Below are positions 9,759-20,489 of a stretch of DNA of 64,000 nt, one piece after another; within the stretch, counting starts at the first letter, position 1; every line of letters begins with the position of its first letter. A model generated the notes under the pieces. The model ran no database searches and was not told where the DNA came from. It saw nothing but the letters and a program-made list of their open reading frames with translations. Position numbers and translations under genes: made by a program. This DNA comes from Mesorhizobium sp. AR10 (lineage in GTDB: Bacteria > Pseudomonadota > Alphaproteobacteria > Rhizobiales > Rhizobiaceae): NCBI RefSeq assembly GCF_024746795.1, contig NZ_CP080524.1, positions 186,001 to 250,000 on the forward strand, in the 5' to 3' direction.

Positions 9759-11090
9759 TCAGGCGGGCTGCAGCCCGGGCAGCGAGAGGTCGACTTCCTC
9801 AGGCAGATCACCGGCCATCGCGGCGGCGAACTTGGTCTGGTCGAGTTCGCCTTCCCAGCGCGCCACGACCACGGTCGCAACCGCGTTGCCGACGAAGTTG
9901 GTCAGCGCCCGGCACTCCGACATGAAGCGGTCGACGCCGAGGATCAGCGCCATGCCGGCAACCGGCACTGAGGGAACGACCGAGAGCGTCGCCGCCAGCG
10001 TGATGAAGCCGGCGCCGGTGATGCCGGCAGCGCCCTTGGAGCTCAGCATGGCGACGGCCAGCAGCAGGATCTGGTCGCCATAGGTGAGTGGCGTGTCGGT
10101 CGCCTGGGCGATGAACAGCGCGGCAAGCGTCATGTAGATGTTGGTGCCGTCAAGGTTGAAGGAATAGCCGGTCGGGATGACCAGGCCGACCACCGAGCGG
10201 TTGCAGCCGGCACGCTCCATCTTGGCCATCAGACCGGGCAGTGCCGCTTCCGAGGACGAGGTCCCGAGAACCAGCAGCAACTCTTCCTTGATGTAGCGGA
10301 TCAGCGCCAGGATCGAGAAGCCGTTGTAGCGGGCGACGGCGCCGAGCACGACCACCACGAAAAACAGCGCGGTCAGATAGAATGTGCCGATCAGCATGGC
10401 GAGGTTGGCGATCGAGCCAATGCCGTATTTGCCGATGGTGAAGGCCATGGCGCCGAAAGCGCCGATAGGGGCTGCCTTCATCAGGATGGCGACCAGGCGG
10501 AAGATCGGAGTGGTCAGCGCCTGCAGGAAATCGACGACCGGACGACCGCGATCGCCGACCATCGCCAGGGCGATGCCGAACAGCACGGAGAAGAACAGCA
10601 CCTGCAGGATGTCGCCCTCGGCAAAAGCACCGGTGATCGTGTCGGGGATGATGTTCAGCAGAAAGCCGACGATGGTGGTGTCATGCGCCTTCTCGGCAAA
10701 GGCCGTCACCTTCGTGGCGTCGAGCGTGGCCGGATTGATATGCATGCCGGCGCCCGGCTGGACGACGTTGGAGACGACGAGGCCGACGACAAGCGCCAGC
10801 GTCGAGAACACCAGGAAGTAGATCATCGCCTTGCCGGCGACACGGCCGACCTTCTGCAGATCGGAAACGCCAGCGATGCCGGTCGCCACCGTCAGGAAAA
10901 TAACCGGCGCGATGACCATCTTGACCAGCTTGATGAAGGCGTCACCGAACGGCTTCATCGCCGTGCCGATTTCGGGATAGAAATGACCGAGCAGCACGCC
11001 GGCGGCGATCGCCGCCAGCACCTGCACATAGAGATGCCGGTAAAAGGGTACCTTGCCGCGCGGTTCGGCGGCAGCGAATGCTGGCTGCAT
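9759..11090 (-). CDS. dctA: C4-dicarboxylate:cation symporter DctA
   Basis: A 443-residue member of the DAACS (glutamate/dicarboxylate:cation symporter) family. It imports succinate, fumarate and malate, the carbon supply of nitrogen-fixing bacteroids. Conserved regions: M-V-I-A-P-V-I-F near residue 58, the serine-rich loop [26 protein letters not shown] and the C-terminal [11 protein letters not shown] 11090 is preferred because GGAGG lies 5 bp upstream; an ATG at 11102 is possible. It is divergent from dctBD with a sigma-54 promoter and probable DctD sites between them, and ends in a terminator. Confidence 0.95.
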   Translation of the reverse strand: MQPAFAAAEPRGKVPFYRHLYVQVLAAIAAGVLLGHFYPEIGTAMKPFGDAFIKLVKMVIAPVIFLTVATGIAGVSDLQKVGRVAGKAMIYFLVFSTLALVVGLVVSNVVQPGAGMHINPATLDATKVTAFAEKAHDTTIVGFLLNIIPDTITGAFAEGDILQVLFFSVLFGIALAMVGDRGRPVVDFLQALTTPIFRLVAILMKAAPIGAFGAMAFTIGKYGIGSIANLAMLIGTFYLTALFFVVVVLGAVARYNGFSILALIRYIKEELLLVLGTSSSEAALPGLMAKMERAGCNRSVVGLVIPTGYSFNLDGTNIYMTLAALFIAQATDTPLTYGDQILLLAVAMLSSKGAAGITGAGFITLAATLSVVPSVPVAGMALILGVDRFMSECRALTNFVGNAVATVVVARWEGELDQTKFAAAMAGDLPEEVDLSLPGLQPA

Positions 11091-11172
11091 GACGTCCTCC
11101 ATAGCGCCCCGATCGACCTCCCGGGGCAATTGCATTGACCTCCAGCAGCCTCGCGACTGCCGTATTGGGATT

Positions 11173-11188
11173 TGCAACTGCCGTGCCA
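11173..11188 (-). promoter_or_regulatory. Sigma-54 (RpoN) promoter of dctA
   Basis: Reverse strand TGGCACGGCAGTTGCA matches the -24/-12 consensus TGGCACG-N4-TTGCA exactly, with the invariant GG and GC dinucleotides 10 bp apart. It lies about 85 bp upstream of the dctA start. This fits the known RpoN and DctD dependence of dctA in rhizobia. Confidence 0.92.
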
Positions 11189-11263
11189 GATCTTGCCGGA
11201 GGGACTCTTCCCTTGATTCCGTTGACTAATTTCGATACGGCGGACGCTTTTCGCGTGCGGAAC

Positions 11264-11314
11264 GTGCGACTATCCGCATGGTCGAATTGTGCTTTGTGCG
11301 AAATCAGGCACAAA
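11264..11314. promoter_or_regulatory. Probable DctD upstream activator sites
   Basis: Two dyads lie 75-140 bp upstream of the sigma-54 promoter: GTGCG-N6-CGCAT (11264-11279) and TTTGTGC-N8-GCACAAA (11293-11314). The second is a perfect 7-bp inverted repeat. Both resemble the GTGCGGAAATCCGCAC-like DctD sites I recall from rhizobial dctA promoters. The second ends only 7 bp before the dctB start codon, so DctD bound there could also affect dctBD expression. Confidence 0.7.
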
Positions 11315-11320
11315 TAGGCG

Positions 11321-13176
11321 ATGCTGCAACGCCCTGCCGCTGCCTTGTCTTCGACGCCTGAGCAACTCCGCAGGCGGGCGCGCCGTGCCTGGCTGCTGTT
11401 TGCGACGATAGCGTTTGCGATCACCGCGGCGACGCTCTATGGCGCCGGTCTCTATGGCCGCACCGCCGAGGTCGGGACCTTGGCGACGCAAGGGCGCACC
11501 GATGCCAACCTGAAGGTCGCGCTGCTGCGCGCCGTGCTGGAAAGCCCGCGCGCGCTGCCTCTGCTTTTGTCGGAGGACCAGCAGGTGCATGATGCCCTGC
11601 TGCAGAAAAGTGCCGCGGCGACCGATGTGCTGAACCGAAAGCTCGAGGGGCTGGTCTCCGGCACCAAGGCCTCGGTGCTCTATGTCACCGGTATCGACGG
11701 GCTGGCGATCGCCTCCAGCAACTGGCGCGAGCCGACAAGCTTCGTCGGCAACGACTACGGGTTCCGCGCCTATGTCTCCGGGGCAATGCAGACCGGAACG
11801 GCGGAATATTTCGCGCTTGGCAATGTCAGCAAGCGCCCCGGCCTCTATATCTCGCGGCGTGTCGGCGATGCTGCCGCACCGCTTGGCGTCGTCGTGGTCA
11901 AGATGGAGTTCGACCAGCTCGAGGCCGACTGGCACGAGGCGAACCGCCCGGCCTATGTCAGCGACGAACACGGCGTCGTCCTGATCACCAGCGTACCGTC
12001 CTGGCGCTTCATGACGACGGCGCCGCTGGCCGGACCGGTGGTTGCCGCCATCCGCGACAGCCAGCAGTTCGGCGATGCACCGCTGGTGCCGTTGCCGATC
12101 ACGCGTCCTGAGGCACTGAGCCCGGATGTGTCGATCGTCCATGCGGTGACACCGGGCGGCAGTGACGCGGAATATCTCAGGCTTTCCACCTTGATCCCTT
12201 CGACGCCGTGGCGGCTCGACTATCTCGTTCCGGCCGAGGCGCCGATTGCCGCAGCGATCCGCGAAATGCGGCTTCTGGCGCTCGGCGTCGTCATTCCGCT
12301 GCTCGGCCTCGCCGCCTACTTGCTCTGGCGCCGGCAGTCGGCGCAGATGCGGATCGCCGCAGAACAGGCGGCGCGCGTCGAGCTCGAACGCCGCGTCGTC
12401 GAGCGCACCGAGGATCTGAGCCGCGCCCGCGACCGGCTGCAGGCCGAGATCACCGGGCACCGCAGCACGGAAGCCAAGCTGCAGGTGGTGCAGCAGGAGC
12501 TGGTTCAGGCCAACCGCCTCGCCATCCTCGGCCAGGTCGCAGCCGGCGTCGCCCACGAGATCAATCAGCCGGTTGCCACCATACGCGCCTATGCCGACAA
12601 TGCCCGCGTATTCCTCGACCGGAAGCAGACCGCGCCGGCCGCGGAAAATCTCGGCGCCATCGCGGCGCTGACCGAACGCATCGGCACCATCACCGAAGAA
12701 CTGAAGGCCTTTGCCCGCAAGGGCCGCACCGCCGCCGAGCCGGTGGAGCTGCTCAGCGTCATCGAGGGCGCCGTGGTGCTGCTGCGAAGCCGCTTCGCCG
12801 GCCGGCTCGAGGCACTGACCATTGCGCTGCCGCCGCCAAGCCTCAAGGTCATGGGAAACCGCATCCGGCTCGAACAGGTGCTGATCAATCTGTTCCAGAA
12901 CGCGCTGGAAGCACTGGAGGGCCGCGGCGACGCCAAGGTACAGGTTTGCGTCGAGGAGACGGTGGAAGGGGTCACGGTCGTCGTCTCCGACAATGGACCC
13001 GGCATTCCGGCTGCGATCCTCAAATCGCTGTTCACGCCATTCAACACCTCGAAGGAAAAAGGCCTCGGACTCGGACTCGTCATCTCGAAGGACATCGTCG
13101 CCGACTATGGCGGGCGGATCGAGGTTTCGAGCCGAAAAAGCGGCACGCGATTCACCGTACATCTCTCCAAGGCAGC

Positions 13177-13180
<4 letters not shown>
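11321..13180 (+). CDS. dctB: C4-dicarboxylate sensor histidine kinase DctB
   Basis: A 619-residue membrane kinase. A transmembrane helix near residues 27-47 is followed by a periplasmic double-PAS sensor (to about residue 315), where dicarboxylates bind. A second helix ([16 protein letters not shown]) and a coiled-coil region (about 345-390) follow. The H-box is [16 protein letters not shown], with His near residue 410. The N-box ([14 protein letters not shown]) and G-boxes ([16 protein letters not shown]) complete the ATPase domain. Its stop overlaps the dctD start (ATGA). It phosphorylates DctD, which activates dctA. Confidence 0.95.
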
Positions 13181-14532
<1,352 letters not shown>

Positions 14533-14701
14533 TTCGACGCAGTTGGGGTCAGGAGTATGCCACAACCGTTGAAGCCGAACCAAAAAACAGTGGCGAGTCA
14601 GCATCAGAAGGTGTTGAAGATCGCATCGAATGCCTTCGGCGGGACGTGATCTGTTGCGCTCGGCAAGTCTAGGTGATTTGTTGCCAGTTAGCGGAGAATG
14701 A

Positions 14702-15046
14702 ATGATGCGAGAGCCTGTTGGTCAAGATGAGTATGGGTCGACCAGCCCCTTCGATCCGGACGATCTGTCGAGATTGAACGCGATCGGTCCGGGTCTGGGA
14801 GGCAACGACTTCGAGAAATACGCTGTCGCTGTGATCATCGTGTTCGGCGCCCTGATCATCGGCGGGCTGATGGCCGCTTCGATGACCTTCGGGCACCGCA
14901 ACGGTTTCCTCTTCGCGCTTGGCGGCGCCACGTCGGCCTGGATATCGGGCAATGCGCTGTTGCTTGACCGGCCCCGCCTCTACGCCTTGTTCGTCGGCAT
15001 TGCGGCCTTGATGTTGGTTGCATCCACCATCACGCTGGTCACCTGA
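14702..15046 (+). CDS. Small three-helix membrane protein of unknown function
   Basis: A 114-residue protein: a polar, acidic N-terminus of about 38 residues, then three predicted membrane segments (A-V-A-V-I-I-V-F-G-A-L-I-I-G-G-L; F-L-F-A-L-G-G-A-T-S-A-W-I-S-G-N; Y-A-L-F-V-G-I-A-A-L-M-L-V-A). A GGAG sits about 8 bp before ATG 14702; an ATG immediately after (14705) is equally possible. It stands between dctD and the convergent ggt gene with its own spacing, so is probably monocistronic. I do not recognise a family. Confidence 0.6.
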   Translation: MMREPVGQDEYGSTSPFDPDDLSRLNAIGPGLGGNDFEKYAVAVIIVFGALIIGGLMAASMTFGHRNGFLFALGGATSAWISGNALLLDRPRLYALFVGIAALMLVASTITLVT

Positions 15047-15062
15047 GCAAGTCGAGCGAAGT

Positions 15063-16802
15063 CTAATAGCCAAGTGCCTCGCCGGATGCGGCGCGGCTGT
15101 CGATGGCGCCGTTGTAGCGTGCGCCGCCGCCCTTCTCGATTTCCGCCAGGCTCTTGCCGCCGACCAGGATGCCGGCAGCCTGGCCCCAGGTCGTATCTCC
15201 CAGATCAAGGTGGTAGCCCATGCCGGCCAGCAATCTTTCGGTATCCGGCGAAAGTCCGAATGGCTCGACATAGACCGTGTCGGGCAGCCACTGGTGATGA
15301 ATGCGCGGCGCGTCAATGGCCTCCTGGATGTTCATGCCATGGTCGATGACGTTGACGATGGCCTCCAGCGTGATGGTGATGATGCGCGAGCCGCCTGGGC
15401 TGCCGATGACCATGAACGGCTTGCCGTCCTTGGCCACCACTGTCGGGCTCATCGACGACAGCGGCGTCTTCCTCGGCTGGATGGCATTCGCCTCGCCCTG
15501 GACCAGGCCGTAGAGATTGGGCACGCCCGGCTTCAGGGTGAAATCATCCATCTCGTTGTTGAGCAGGATGCCGGTGCCGCCGGCAACGACGCCGGCACCG
15601 AAGGAGCCGTTCAGCGTATAGGTCACCGCAACCGCATTGCCGTCATTGTCGATGATCGAATAGTGCGTCGTCTCCTTGCTCTCGCCAAAACCCTTCGGCA
15701 TCAGGTCCTGCGACACGCCTGCCCGGAACGGGTCGATCTTTTCACGGATATCCTTGGCATAGCTCTTGTCCAGCAGTTTCGAGACTGGGTTGTCGACGAA
15801 ATCAGGGTCGCCGAGCGCCGAATTGCGGTCGACATAGGCATAGCGCATCGCCTCGACCATGACGTGGACCGTCTCGGCCGATCCGGCGCCGAGATAGGAC
15901 AGCGGGTAACCTTCCAGCACGTTGAGGATTTCGCAGATGATGACGCCGCCGGAACTCGGCGGCGGCGAAGATGTGATCTCGTAGCCGCGATAGCTGCAGG
16001 TCACCGGCTTGAGTTCGCGGACCGCATATTGTTCGAAATCCGGCTTGGCCAGAATACCGCCCTTGGCGCCGCTCGCCTTGACGATAGCGTCAGCGATCGC
16101 GCCCTTGTAGAAGGCATCAGGGCCCCTTTCGGAAATAGCGGCGAGCGAGGCGGCAAGGTCGGGCTGGATGAGCCGATCGCCAATGGCGTAGGTCTTGCCA
16201 TCCGGCTTCAGGAAAATGGCAGCGGCGGCAGGGTCCTTCGCCAGCCGCTCCGCGCTGCGCTCGAGCGAGGCGACATCGCCCTGCTCCAGGACGAAGCCGT
16301 CCTTGGCGAAGCGGATGGCCGGTTCCATCAAGTCCTGCCGGGTCAGCGTGCCGTATTTTTCACGCGCGGTCTCGAAGCCGGCGACGGAACCGGGCACGCC
16401 GACGGCGAGATAGCCGTCAAGGCTGGCGCCCTTCACCGGCTTGCCGTCCTTGTCGAGATACATGGTCTTGGTCGCCGCAAGCGGCGCCCGTTCGCGGAAA
16501 TCGAGAAAGGTCGATTTGCCGTCCTTGAAGCGGATGGTCATGAAGCCGCCACCACCGATATTGCCGGCATTGGGGTAGACAACGGCCAGCGCGTAGCCGA
16601 CAGCGACCGCCGCATCGACGGCGTTGCCGCCTTTCCTGAGCACCTCGACGCCGACTTCCGACGCCAGGTGCTGGGCGGTCACCACCATGCCATGCTCGCC
16701 CTTCGCTGGCGCCGGCGAGGCGGCAAAAGTCGCCTGCAGCGGGACGAGCGCGAAAGCAAGCGAGAGACTGACGGCGATCAGGGTTCGACTGACGTGGCGC
16801 AT
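15063..16802 (-). CDS. ggt: Gamma-glutamyltransferase
   Basis: A 579-residue periplasmic enzyme with an N-terminal signal peptide (R-H-V-S-R-T-L-I-A-V-S-L-S-L-A-F-A-L). It hydrolyses or transfers the gamma-glutamyl group of glutathione. The precursor cleaves itself before the Thr of E-T-T-H-Y-S-I-I-D, which becomes the nucleophile of the small subunit. Downstream, L-L-N-N-E-M-D-D-F and the glycine pair in G-S-P-G-G-S-R are the substrate-binding parts. ATG 16802 is preferred because AGGAG precedes it and the signal peptide begins there; the longer frame to 16862 lacks both. Confidence 0.93.
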   Translation of the reverse strand: MRHVSRTLIAVSLSLAFALVPLQATFAASPAPAKGEHGMVVTAQHLASEVGVEVLRKGGNAVDAAVAVGYALAVVYPNAGNIGGGGFMTIRFKDGKSTFLDFRERAPLAATKTMYLDKDGKPVKGASLDGYLAVGVPGSVAGFETAREKYGTLTRQDLMEPAIRFAKDGFVLEQGDVASLERSAERLAKDPAAAAIFLKPDGKTYAIGDRLIQPDLAASLAAISERGPDAFYKGAIADAIVKASGAKGGILAKPDFEQYAVRELKPVTCSYRGYEITSSPPPSSGGVIICEILNVLEGYPLSYLGAGSAETVHVMVEAMRYAYVDRNSALGDPDFVDNPVSKLLDKSYAKDIREKIDPFRAGVSQDLMPKGFGESKETTHYSIIDNDGNAVAVTYTLNGSFGAGVVAGGTGILLNNEMDDFTLKPGVPNLYGLVQGEANAIQPRKTPLSSMSPTVVAKDGKPFMVIGSPGGSRIITITLEAIVNVIDHGMNIQEAIDAPRIHHQWLPDTVYVEPFGLSPDTERLLAGMGYHLDLGDTTWGQAAGILVGGKSLAEIEKGGGARYNGAIDSRAASGEALGY

Positions 16803-16898
16803 GGCGGTGCTCCTGGGGGTGCGCCTAGAAGAACCCGTCGCAGCGGCCGAGTCCACCATCAATGGCGACCAGGCGCATCAATTCAGATGTCAGGCGCG

Positions 16899-18188
16899 TC
16901 AGACGATGCCGCCGCTCCCGCCGGCAACCGCGGGCCGTTCCGCCGCAACCTTCGCCCGATACCCAGCCGCGCGGTAGGCAGCGACCGGATCGATGGCGCC
17001 GCCTGTCTTCAGCCGCGTCATGGCCAGGATCGGCTCGACATCGGTGCGGTAGGCGATTTTCAGCGCCTGCGTCGCCATCAGCGCGTCATTGGCGTCCTGG
17101 AAGCCTTCCAGCGCCTTGCGGTTGACCAGCAACGCCTGCGCATAGGCACGCTGCACCTCGACCGCCGACAGCATCAGGCTTTCGATCGGATCGGTGACAT
17201 TGTGGCTCTGGTCGAGCATGTGGGCCGGATCAAAACCTTCGGCGCCTGAAAGCTCGGCATCGACCAGTTCATTGAAGACGAGGAACAGCCGGTAGGGATC
17301 GATCGAACCGGCGTCGAGGTCGTCATCGCCATATTTCGAATCGTTGAAATGGAAGCCGCCGAGCTTTTTGAACTGGATCAGCCGCGACACGATCATCTCG
17401 ATGTTGACGTTGGGCGCGTGATGGCCGAGGTCGACCAGGCAGAACGCCTTGTCACCCAATTCCTGCGCGATCATGTAGTTGGTGCCCCAATCCTGCACGA
17501 CGGTGGAGTAGAAGGCCGGCTCGTACATCTTGTGCTCGGAAAACAGCTTCCAGTCCGCGGGCAGCCCGGCGTAAATCTCCTTCATGGCATCGAGATAGCG
17601 CTCGAACGCCTTGGCGAAATTCACCTGGCCGGGAAAGTTCGAGCCATCGCCGATCCATACCGTCAGTGCCTTGGAACCCAGTGTCCTGCCGATCTCGATG
17701 CATTCGAGATTGTGCTCGACCGCCTGACGGCGCGTGCCGGCATCGGCATGCGACAATGAGCCGAACTTGTAGGACAGCGTCTGGTCCCTGGCGTCGGAGA
17801 AGGTGTTGGAGTTCATGGCATCAAAGCCGAGGCCGAAGCGCGACGCCGCCTGTTTCAGCCGGTTCGGATCGGCCTTGTCCCAGGGAATGTGCAGCGAGAC
17901 GGTCGGCGTCGCCTGCGTCAATTGCCGGATAACGGCGCAATCCTCGATCTTGTCGAAGATATCGCGCGGCTCACCGGCACCGGGAAAGCGGGCAAAACGC
18001 GTGCCCCCGGTGCCAACGCCCCAGGAGGGGATGGCCACGGCGAATTTTTCGACCTTGTCCCTGATAGCGTCGATGGCGATGCCGCGGCGGTCGAGCCGCT
18101 CGCCAAGCGAATGGTAGTCGCGCTCAAGGTCGGCCTTGCGGGCGGCATTGTCCTTGTCCACGACATCGGCCGAGATGATCCGTTCCAT
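16899..18188 (-). CDS. rhaI: L-rhamnose isomerase (RhaI type)
   Basis: A 429-residue TIM-barrel isomerase converting L-rhamnose to L-rhamnulose. Length and sequence fit the Pseudomonas stutzeri-type rhamnose isomerase rather than E. coli RhaA. Metal and substrate residues appear in L-F-S-E-H-K-M-Y-E-P, V-D-L-G-H-H-A-P and G-G-F-H-F-N-D-S-K-Y-G-D-D-D. ATG 18188 is the start; upstream in-frame codons overlap rhaD and are not homologous. It lies 11 bp after rhaD on the same strand, forming a rhaDI operon divergent from rhaR, as in the characterised Rhizobium leguminosarum locus. Confidence 0.93.
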   Translation of the reverse strand: MERIISADVVDKDNAARKADLERDYHSLGERLDRRGIAIDAIRDKVEKFAVAIPSWGVGTGGTRFARFPGAGEPRDIFDKIEDCAVIRQLTQATPTVSLHIPWDKADPNRLKQAASRFGLGFDAMNSNTFSDARDQTLSYKFGSLSHADAGTRRQAVEHNLECIEIGRTLGSKALTVWIGDGSNFPGQVNFAKAFERYLDAMKEIYAGLPADWKLFSEHKMYEPAFYSTVVQDWGTNYMIAQELGDKAFCLVDLGHHAPNVNIEMIVSRLIQFKKLGGFHFNDSKYGDDDLDAGSIDPYRLFLVFNELVDAELSGAEGFDPAHMLDQSHNVTDPIESLMLSAVEVQRAYAQALLVNRKALEGFQDANDALMATQALKIAYRTDVEPILAMTRLKTGGAIDPVAAYRAAGYRAKVAAERPAVAGGSGGIV

Positions 18189-18199
18189 GGCGACCCCGC

Positions 18200-20302
18200 T
18201 CAGCGCGTGAACGACTGGGCGTTGCCCGCGTCGACATTGATGATGTTGCCGGTGGACTTGGCCGACATGTCGGAGGCGAAGAAATAGATCGCCTCGGCGA
18301 TGTCTTCCGGAAAGACCGAGCGCTTCAGCATCGAGCGCGCGCGATAGTGCTCCTCGAGATCGTCGGTCGACATCTTGTAGGCGGCAGCGCGCTGTTCCTT
18401 CCACTCGCCGGTCCATATCTTCGAGCCGCGCAAAACGGCGTCGGGATTGACGACGTTGACCCTGATCTGCGCTTCCGCGCCTTCCAGCGCCAGGCAGCGC
18501 GCCAGATGGATTTCGGCTGCTTTGGCGGTGCAATAGGCAGCGGCGTTGGGCGATGCGGCAAGCCCGTTCTTGGAAGCGACGAAAATGACGTTGCCGCCGA
18601 TCTTCTGCGCGCGAAACAGCCGGAAGGCTTCCCGCGACACCAGGAAATAACCGGTCGACAGGATGTCCATGTTCTTGTTCCACAGCGCCAGCGTGGTTTC
18701 CTCGATGGGAGCGGATGAGGCCAGGCCGGCGTTGGACACCAGGATGTCGATGCCGCCGAATTCGACCGCCGTCTCGGCGAAGCCAGAGATGACCTGGTCC
18801 TCCGATGTGACGTTGATCAGCACCGGGCGCACGAAATCCTTGCCATAGGCCTTGGCCAGCTCGTCATTGGCGCTGGCGAGTGCGGTCTCATCGATGTCGG
18901 CCAGCACCACGCAGGCGCCTTCGCGCAGCAGCCGGTTGGCCGTCGCCCGGCCGATGCCACCGGCGCCGCCGGTGACCAGCGCGATTCGGCCGGCCAGCGC
19001 CTTTGGCTTGGGCATGCGCTGCAGCTTCAGATCCTCGAGCAGCCAGTATTCGATGTCGAAGGCCTCCTGTGCGGGCAGGCCGACATAGGACGAGACGGTC
19101 GAGGCGCCGCGCATGACATTGATGGCATTGACATAGAACTCGGCCGAAATGCGCGCCGTCGCCCTGTCGCCGGCGAAAGTGAACATGCCGACGCCGGGCA
19201 TCAGGTAGACCACGGCATTCGGGTCGCGGATGGCGGGCGAATCCGCATGCTTGCAGCTGTCGTAGTAGGCTTGGTAGCCAACGCGATAGGCGGCGACATC
19301 GTCAGGGAGACGGGCGATGGCGGCATCGACGTCCGGCTTGGCGGGATCGAATTCGATGACCAGCGGCCGGATCTTGGTGCGCAGGAAATGGTCCGGGCAG
19401 GACGTGCCAAGTGCTGCCAGCGGGCGCAAATCCCTGGAATTGACGAATTCGAGCACGGCGGGCGAATCGTCGAAATGGCCGAGCTTGTGGCTCTTTTCCG
19501 AGATCAGGCCGCGAATCCTCGGCATCAGTTTTGCTGCCACGGCGCGACGTGTCGGCGCATCAAGCGATTTGACCACTTCGCCACCGAAGATCGCCACGCC
19601 ATCGGACCGGCGCTCGAACCATTCGATCGCCTGGTTGATCACCGAGATCGTCGTTTCGTAGCACTCCTTAGGGGTGTCGCCCCAGGTGAACAGGCCGTGG
19701 CTTTCAAGAATGACGCCCTTGGCGGTGGGATGTTCGAGGCAGAATTTTTCCAGCCACAGGCCGAGTTCGAAGCCCGGACGCTTCCACGGCAGCCAACCGA
19801 TGGCCTCGCCGAAGATCTCCTTGGTCAGCGCCTTCGAATCCTTGGCCGCGGCAATGGCGATGATGGCGTCGGGGTGCATGTGGTCGACATAGGGTCTCGG
19901 CACGAAGGCGTGCAACGGCGTGTCGATAGAGGCCGCGCGCGGATTGAGGTTGAAGGTGCAGTGAGGCAGATAGCCTACCATCTCGTCCTCATGCTCGACG
20001 CCGCGATAAAGACCCTTCAGGGCGCGCAGCTTGTCCATGTAGAGCGTGGCAAAACCGTCAAGCTTGATCGAGGCGCTGTCGCCACCCGAGCCTTTCACCC
20101 ACAGCACCTCCACGCTCTCGCCGGAGAGCGGGTCCTTTTGCCAGATCTTGGAGGAGGTGTTGCCGCCACCGTAATTGGTGACGCGCTTGTCGGAACCAAG
20201 CACATTCGAGCGATAGACGAGGCGTTCCGGCTCGCTCATCGGAGCTGCCTTGGCGTCATCCCACAAATTGGCGAGGCGCGTGCCGGAGCGCTTGTCGAGC
20301 AT
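18200..20302 (-). CDS. rhaD: Bifunctional rhamnulose-1-phosphate aldolase / short-chain dehydrogenase
   Basis: A 700-residue fusion. The N-terminal ~430 residues are a class II aldolase (AraD/FucA fold): zinc ligands in Y-V-D-H-M-H-P-D-A and E-S-H-G-L-F-T-W-G, splitting rhamnulose-1-phosphate to DHAP and L-lactaldehyde. The C-terminal ~260 residues are a short-chain dehydrogenase with V-T-G-G-A-G-G-I-G-R-A (nucleotide binding) and A-Y-C-T-A-K (catalytic Tyr and Lys), probably oxidising L-lactaldehyde. GGGAGG precedes ATG 20302. It is first in the rhaDI operon and its promoter faces rhaR across 187 bp. Confidence 0.93.
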   Translation of the reverse strand: MLDKRSGTRLANLWDDAKAAPMSEPERLVYRSNVLGSDKRVTNYGGGNTSSKIWQKDPLSGESVEVLWVKGSGGDSASIKLDGFATLYMDKLRALKGLYRGVEHEDEMVGYLPHCTFNLNPRAASIDTPLHAFVPRPYVDHMHPDAIIAIAAAKDSKALTKEIFGEAIGWLPWKRPGFELGLWLEKFCLEHPTAKGVILESHGLFTWGDTPKECYETTISVINQAIEWFERRSDGVAIFGGEVVKSLDAPTRRAVAAKLMPRIRGLISEKSHKLGHFDDSPAVLEFVNSRDLRPLAALGTSCPDHFLRTKIRPLVIEFDPAKPDVDAAIARLPDDVAAYRVGYQAYYDSCKHADSPAIRDPNAVVYLMPGVGMFTFAGDRATARISAEFYVNAINVMRGASTVSSYVGLPAQEAFDIEYWLLEDLKLQRMPKPKALAGRIALVTGGAGGIGRATANRLLREGACVVLADIDETALASANDELAKAYGKDFVRPVLINVTSEDQVISGFAETAVEFGGIDILVSNAGLASSAPIEETTLALWNKNMDILSTGYFLVSREAFRLFRAQKIGGNVIFVASKNGLAASPNAAAYCTAKAAEIHLARCLALEGAEAQIRVNVVNPDAVLRGSKIWTGEWKEQRAAAYKMSTDDLEEHYRARSMLKRSVFPEDIAEAIYFFASDMSAKSTGNIINVDAGNAQSFTR

Positions 20303-20377
20303 TGATGAATCCTCCCGTGAGACGCGCAAACGATGCCGCCAATTTAGGCTGAATGTCCACGGAAGCGTCCGATTTGT

Positions 20378-20444
20378 CAATCACAAACGATCAATATCGA
20401 TCATATTGCACTGCACAATGAAATTATATGATTGGAAATGATTG
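20378..20444. promoter_or_regulatory. Phased repeat operator between rhaD and rhaR
   Basis: Three hexamers CAATCA, CGATCA and CGATCA start at 20378, 20388 and 20398, exactly 10 bp apart. In inverted orientation, TGATTG occurs at 20429 and 20439, again 10 bp apart (each within ATGATTG). So five half-sites lie on one DNA face on both sides of the divergent promoter area. DeoR-family repressors typically bind helically phased direct repeats, so this is the likely RhaR operator for both rhaDI and rhaRSTPQUK. Confidence 0.6.
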
Positions 20445-20489
20445 ACACTGCGCGTTTTGGGTGCCTAGATGTGCAGGCAGGGAGGAACC

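Noticed and set aside
12208..13176. Open 5' extension of the dctD frame inside dctB
   Set aside because: Family similarity begins only at 13177, where ATGA overlaps the dctB stop; the upstream part is repetitive Arg/Gly/Ala sequence.
15018..17249. A 740-codon plus-strand frame across ggt and rhaI
   Set aside because: It is antisense to two recognised genes and has no family resemblance.
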